From positions 59,924 through 123,923 of the forward strand of contig SCTZ01000073.1 of the NCBI GenBank assembly GCA_004297765.1: a DNA stretch of 64,000 nucleotides, read 5' to 3'. The notes beneath the pieces were generated by a model. It was not told where the DNA came from and searched no databases. It was given only the letters and a program-made list of their open reading frames with translations. Positions within the stretch are counted from its first letter, which is position 1, and every line of letters begins with the position of its first letter. The DNA is from Chloroflexota bacterium (GTDB taxonomy: Bacteria; Chloroflexota; Dehalococcoidia; FW602-bin16). A program made the translations under genes and the position numbers. Below are positions 60,954 to 64,000 of the stretch, in pieces.

Positions 60954-61937
60954 ATGAGACTACCGAAGTTCGAGTATCTGGAGCCCGGGAGCCTCGCGGA
61001 GGCTAGCGGTCTGCTCGGTCAGCACTCGGAGGAGGCTCGTCTCCTAGCCGGGGGCACCGATCTTCTCGTGGCGATGAAGCTTCGCTCTATCACCCCACGC
61101 TACCTGGTCAACCTCAAGTCCATTCCAGGTCTCGACACCATCAGCGCGTCCGATAGCGAGATCACCTTCGGACCTCTTGTCTTGCTCTCGACCGTGGCCT
61201 CGTCCTCGCTCGTGCGTGAGACGCTTCCGGCCCTCGCGGAAGCCGCCTCCCGAGCCGCATCGCCACAGATCCGTGGCACCGGTACCCTGGGCGGCAACAT
61301 TTGCTTGGATAACCGCTGCACCTACTACAATCAGTCCGATATGTGGCGTCGCCAATGGGAAGCCTGCTTTAAGTACGGCGGCCGCCGCTGCTACGTGGTC
61401 AAGGGCGGCAAGCAATGCTACGCCCTGGCCTGCGCCGACACGGTCCCGGCCCTGATGGCGCTTGAGGCCTCGCTGCGGCTGGTCAGCTCCGCCGGCGAGC
61501 GGGTCGTGACCCTGGAAGAGATCTTCACCGGCAAGGGCGATGTCCCCACCACCATTCAGCCCAACGAGATAGTGGCCGCGGTGATTGTCCCGCGCCCGAA
61601 GCCAGGCTCGTCGTCCGCCTTCCTGAAGCTGGCTCGCCGGGGCTCCATCGATTTCCCGCTCCTAGACGCCGCCGTGGCCTTGCAACGCAATGGCGACACC
61701 TGTGAGGACATCCGGATCGCTCTCTCGGCCGTGGGACCAGCGCCGCTGCGCGCCAAAGGGGCCGAGGAGATTCTCCGGGGTCAGAAGCTCTCCGCTGACC
61801 TCATTCAGGAAGCTGCCACTCGAGCCAGTAAGGATGCTCGCCCGATCTCAGCCATCGGCACCACCGTGGCCTACCGGCGCCAGATGATCGCTGTTCTGGT
61901 CCGGCGTACCCTCGAGAAACTGGACACCGCGGACTAG
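60954..61937 (+). CDS. FAD-binding subunit of xanthine oxidase family with 4Fe-4S insertion (HcrB-like)
   Basis: The 327-residue subunit has the FAD-binding core AGGTDLLVAMKL and TLGGNICLDNRC. After it comes an insertion with four cysteines at residues 122, 138, 146 and 155 (spacing C-x15-C-x7-C-x8-C). This insertion is the hallmark of 4-hydroxybenzoyl-CoA reductase beta subunit, where it binds an extra 4Fe-4S cluster used for low-potential electron transfer. The ATG has GGGAGG upstream; the open frame upstream is not used. The 2Fe-2S subunit follows 49 bp later. The molybdopterin catalytic subunit is not in the window. Confidence 0.9.
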   Translation: MRLPKFEYLEPGSLAEASGLLGQHSEEARLLAGGTDLLVAMKLRSITPRYLVNLKSIPGLDTISASDSEITFGPLVLLSTVASSSLVRETLPALAEAASRAASPQIRGTGTLGGNICLDNRCTYYNQSDMWRRQWEACFKYGGRRCYVVKGGKQCYALACADTVPALMALEASLRLVSSAGERVVTLEEIFTGKGDVPTTIQPNEIVAAVIVPRPKPGSSSAFLKLARRGSIDFPLLDAAVALQRNGDTCEDIRIALSAVGPAPLRAKGAEEILRGQKLSADLIQEAATRASKDARPISAIGTTVAYRRQMIAVLVRRTLEKLDTAD

Positions 61938-61986
61938 CCTGATCCTTTGTATCGCTCGGTCCATCGAAACAAACAAGGAGTGCACT

Positions 61987-62454
61987 ATGAAACGCATGAT
62001 CGAGCTAAGCGTCAATGGCGAGAGCCACACCCTGATCGTCGAAGATCACCGCACCCTGCTGGAAGTGCTACGCGAGTCCCTGGGTCTCACGGGCACCAAA
62101 GAGTCCTGCGATCTGGGCGACTGCGGGGCGTGTACTGTGCTAATCGACGGAAAACCGACTCTCTCCTGCCTGACCCTGGCCCTCGATGCGCAGGGCAAGC
62201 AGATCACGACCATCGAAGGACTAGCCCAGAACGGACAGCTTCACCCGGTGCAGAAAGCCTTCGTCGAGAAGGGCGCCGTGCAATGCGGCTTCTGCACACC
62301 GGGCATGATCCTCACCAGCAAGGCCCTCCTGGACAGCAACCCGCACCCAACCGAACAGGAGGTGCGACAGAGCATCTCTGGCAACCTCTGCCGCTGCACC
62401 GGCTACGTCAAGATCGTCGATGCCGTTCTGGCCGCCGCCGAAGAAGACAATTAG
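61987..62454 (+). CDS. 2Fe-2S subunit of xanthine oxidase family (HcrC/CoxS-like)
   Basis: The 155-residue protein binds two 2Fe-2S clusters. The plant-ferredoxin type is in CDLGDCGACTVLIDG with the later Cys in TLSC, and the second in QCGFCTPGM and NLCRCTGY. AAGGAG precedes the ATG. Together with the upstream HcrB-like subunit it forms two of the three parts of a molybdenum hydroxylase. The gene that follows (62570) is unrelated. Confidence 0.95.
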   Translation: MKRMIELSVNGESHTLIVEDHRTLLEVLRESLGLTGTKESCDLGDCGACTVLIDGKPTLSCLTLALDAQGKQITTIEGLAQNGQLHPVQKAFVEKGAVQCGFCTPGMILTSKALLDSNPHPTEQEVRQSISGNLCRCTGYVKIVDAVLAAAEEDN

Positions 62455-62463
62455 CACGTTCCC

Positions 62464-62497
62464 ATCCTCAACGTAGTATAATCCTCAACGTAGTATA
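62464..62497 (+). repeat. Tandem 17-bp repeat carrying -10-like elements
   Basis: Two exact adjacent copies of ATCCTCAACGTAGTATA. The junctions create TATAAT (62477-62482) and TATAGT (62494-62499), possible -10 elements for the small gene at 62570. No -35 is obvious. Confidence 0.6.
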
Positions 62498-62569
62498 GTT
62501 GACAATAGCCATATGTGCCCGAGCGCCTGCTGAATCCACGGGTTCAATACCTGATAGAGGATCTCTTCG

Positions 62570-62965
62570 ATGAAGCCGAATCCTGAGTACCAACCACAGA
62601 CGGCCGCTGCCACCCTCCGAGTCATTGCCAGCGGCCTGGATCCGTGGTTGGCGCTCGGTCAGTTCGTGGACGATTGGCGCGGGACAGACTGTGCTAAGCG
62701 ACTGGCCATCGTCAGCGAGCCACTCCCCGACGTCTCACCCGAGTACCTCCGCTGGGCTGCACTGTTGGCGGCCGCGGTAGACTGGCTGTGTGCGCAGGAG
62801 CGCTTGCCTGCCCCATCCTGGACAAGCCGCCCCGAGTATCGTCTTTCGGAGCCCTGGTTCCTCTACCCCGGCTGGCGCCTACGCGCCTGGCAACTGGCGG
62901 AAACGCCCGTGGCTTTCCGAACGCGCAACATCTTCGGCGGGGACCGCATCTTGTCGCGCGTGTAA
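62570..62965 (+). CDS. Conserved-looking small protein, unknown
   Basis: The 131-residue protein begins MKPNPEYQPQTAAATLRVIA, is Trp-rich, and ends with the motif FRTRNIFGGDRILSRV. The pattern WLCAQERLPAPSWTSRPEYRL followed by EPWFLYPGWRLRAWQL recalls a family of uncharacterised proteins often encoded next to nucleotidyltransferase-type genes, but no such partner is present here. It is soluble with no signal peptide. The ATG lies downstream of the tandem repeat. Whether it is part of the molybdenum hydroxylase unit is doubtful. Confidence 0.65.
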   Translation: MKPNPEYQPQTAAATLRVIASGLDPWLALGQFVDDWRGTDCAKRLAIVSEPLPDVSPEYLRWAALLAAAVDWLCAQERLPAPSWTSRPEYRLSEPWFLYPGWRLRAWQLAETPVAFRTRNIFGGDRILSRV

Positions 62966-63753
62966 CCTGTCCCACCCCAGATTTACCACTACTTCCCGAT
63001 CTTATGCTGCCTTCTGTTTTGCTGCCCTGACCTCAACAACTTGCTCATAGCAGACGTGAAGGGTAGTGGCACATTCCTTGCTGCTCTTCAGCAGTAGGCC
63101 GGCTAATGAATACCCTGTGGGCATGCTGATAGATGTCAAAGCTTGACACGAGCATCCCCGCCTCAAAGGTAGAAGAAACTTCGCGCCCCGGCGTCCGGTG
63201 CTGTTCACTAGCATTGGGACCGACGGGACACATCAGCCGGCCCCGCGTTCGGGGATGGCAGCTGGGAGCCCTGCCTCTCTATCCTTCGGCAGTGTCGCCG
63301 AACTTGGCACGAGTGTGCTCATGCCATCTCTTCTCAAAGCTGGATAAGATCGAGTCACTGCGGACCGTGTCTTCTTCATCATCGTGGATTAACCGTATCA
63401 TCATGGATTAACCGTGGACTGCCCTCGATGTGCTCGATGATGAGCCATTGATAAGACATCGCGGAGATGTTTGGTGGCGTCTGCCAGCAACGCGTTCGCG
63501 TGCCCATGCTCGTGTACACAAAGACGTCACCCTCGTGTGCGACACCAGAACAGTAAGGTTGAGCTCAATCGCATGGTGCTTGGATCTGGAGCCGACCGTA
63601 GCCCTGGCGTGATCGATCTCCGCGGAATCAGTAGGATCCTACTCACAGACCGCGTGAGAAGGTGAAGAAGGAGTGTTTGGCATGGTGCCAGTCTAGCTAC
63701 GCCATCGACACAGTACACGCACCGTTGAAATTCCACTGGAAGGGAGAACTACC
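62966..63753. other. Gap with no convincing gene
   Basis: Almost 800 bp in which short open frames occur on both strands (for example a 70-codon minus-strand frame at 63002-63214), but none has a good ribosome site or recognisable domain. Short dyads such as CCGCGTTCGGGG are scattered. It could be decayed coding DNA. Confidence 0.45.
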
Positions 63754-63933
63754 ATGCGTAGGGGCGTATACTTGGTCTTGATCGGTTTGCTGTTGATGGT
63801 CTCCACCCTAGCTCAGGAGATCAACCCTGGACTCGCGGCAGACCCGCCGGACCAGGGGCGGCCCACGGCGAGGCACCGAGCGCCGACGCCCAATGGTGCT
63901 AAGATTTCGCACCTTAACAAGTGGAGCAGATGA
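63754..63933 (+). CDS. Small secreted peptide, unknown
   Basis: The 59-residue peptide begins MRRGVYLVLIGLLLMVSTLA, a textbook signal peptide. It is followed by a short Pro/Arg-rich mature part (ADPPDQGRPTARHRAPTP) ending NKWSR. AAGGGAG lies 9 bases before the ATG, which strongly supports translation. No family is recognised. It could be an exported peptide or a leader for the gene that follows 55 bp later. Confidence 0.6.
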   Translation: MRRGVYLVLIGLLLMVSTLAQEINPGLAADPPDQGRPTARHRAPTPNGAKISHLNKWSR

Positions 63934-63988
63934 TACCTCCGGCTGAGTGCTAACATGGTAGTATATCCCGACCAAGGAGCATACCACC

Positions 63989-64000
63989 ATGGTGACCGCA
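63989..64000 (+). CDS. Start of a gene running off the window
   Basis: ATG GTG ACC GCA is preceded by AAGGAG 9 bases upstream. Only four codons are visible, so nothing can be said about the product. Confidence 0.4.

Noticed and set aside
63002..63214. 70-codon minus-strand open frame
   Set aside because: No ribosome site, no recognisable domain and biased composition; probably chance or decayed DNA.
1..64000. CRISPR array
   Set aside because: No set of short direct repeats with regular unique spacers was seen; all repeated sequences found are inverted repeats, tRNA-derived att copies or simple tandems.

Overview
The window is GC-rich, gene-dense bacterial DNA. Several features fit a member of the Chloroflexota or a close relative: a caa3-type oxidase with CtaG, a dprA-topA-xer-aroQ-pepP-efp-accB-like-xseA-xseB run, a structured leader in front of a pantothenate operon, and a large YfhO-type membrane protein. 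This placement is an inference from gene content and order; no 16S rRNA gene is present. The organism appears able to respire oxygen (cytochrome oxidase), but it also carries oxygen-sensitive chemistry: hybrid-cluster protein, a 2-hydroxyacyl-CoA dehydratase-like protein, ferredoxins, and two subunits of a 4-hydroxybenzoyl-CoA reductase-like enzyme.

Layout. 0.1-3.9 kb: cytochrome c oxidase subunits I and II on the minus strand, with ctaG divergent. 4-8.2 kb: an HgdB-like protein, RNase P RNA (minus strand), a coiled-coil zinc-ribbon protein, a small ferredoxin with two tiny coiled-coil proteins, and an FmdB-like zinc ribbon. 8.4-16.4 kb: a YfhO-like membrane protein, a HIT hydrolase, hcp and a secreted GH42-like glycosidase. 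16.9-26.0 kb: tRNA-Leu(UAG) and a 9-kb island bounded by a 53-bp exact direct repeat of the tRNA 3' half. The island carries a decayed HigBA-like toxin-antitoxin locus, a small membrane protein, an unrecognised 580-aa modular protein and a complete type III restriction-modification system. No integrase was seen inside it. A second, intact toxin-antitoxin pair sits immediately outside the right repeat.

28-34 kb: the proteostasis cluster tig-clpP-clpX-lon, closed by an intrinsic terminator. 34-44 kb (minus strand): dprA, topA, xerC/D, aroQ, pepP, efp, a biotin-carrier-like protein that lacks the biotin lysine, xseA, xseB and a PHP phosphoesterase. 44-52 kb: a DoxX protein, a lamin-tail-domain protein, coaBC, a leader RNA with terminator, then a DUF2520 dehydrogenase, panD, panB, panC, a small DUF3052-like protein and a ferredoxin-containing aldo/keto reductase. 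CoaBC plus the pan genes would supply most of the route to coenzyme A, with the DUF2520 protein in the position of a ketopantoate reductase.

52-64 kb: a GT4 glycosyltransferase, a protein with two different HTH domains joined by a coiled coil, a response regulator with a DUF5343 protein, a gene-free stretch holding two perfect inverted DnaA boxes, a CNNM/CorC-type membrane protein, glmU, and a MarR regulator with a clear operator in front of the FAD/4Fe-4S and 2Fe-2S subunits of a xanthine-oxidase-family enzyme. The last kilobases hold one conserved-looking small protein, a small secreted peptide and the start of a gene that runs off the window.

At least five families of inverted-repeat elements are scattered between genes, several of them in the gaps of the 34-44 kb housekeeping run. 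The features most deserving follow-up are the tRNA-Leu island with its unknown 580-aa protein, the lysine-less biotin carrier, the pantothenate leader RNA, and the molybdenum-hydroxylase subunits that lack a catalytic subunit.
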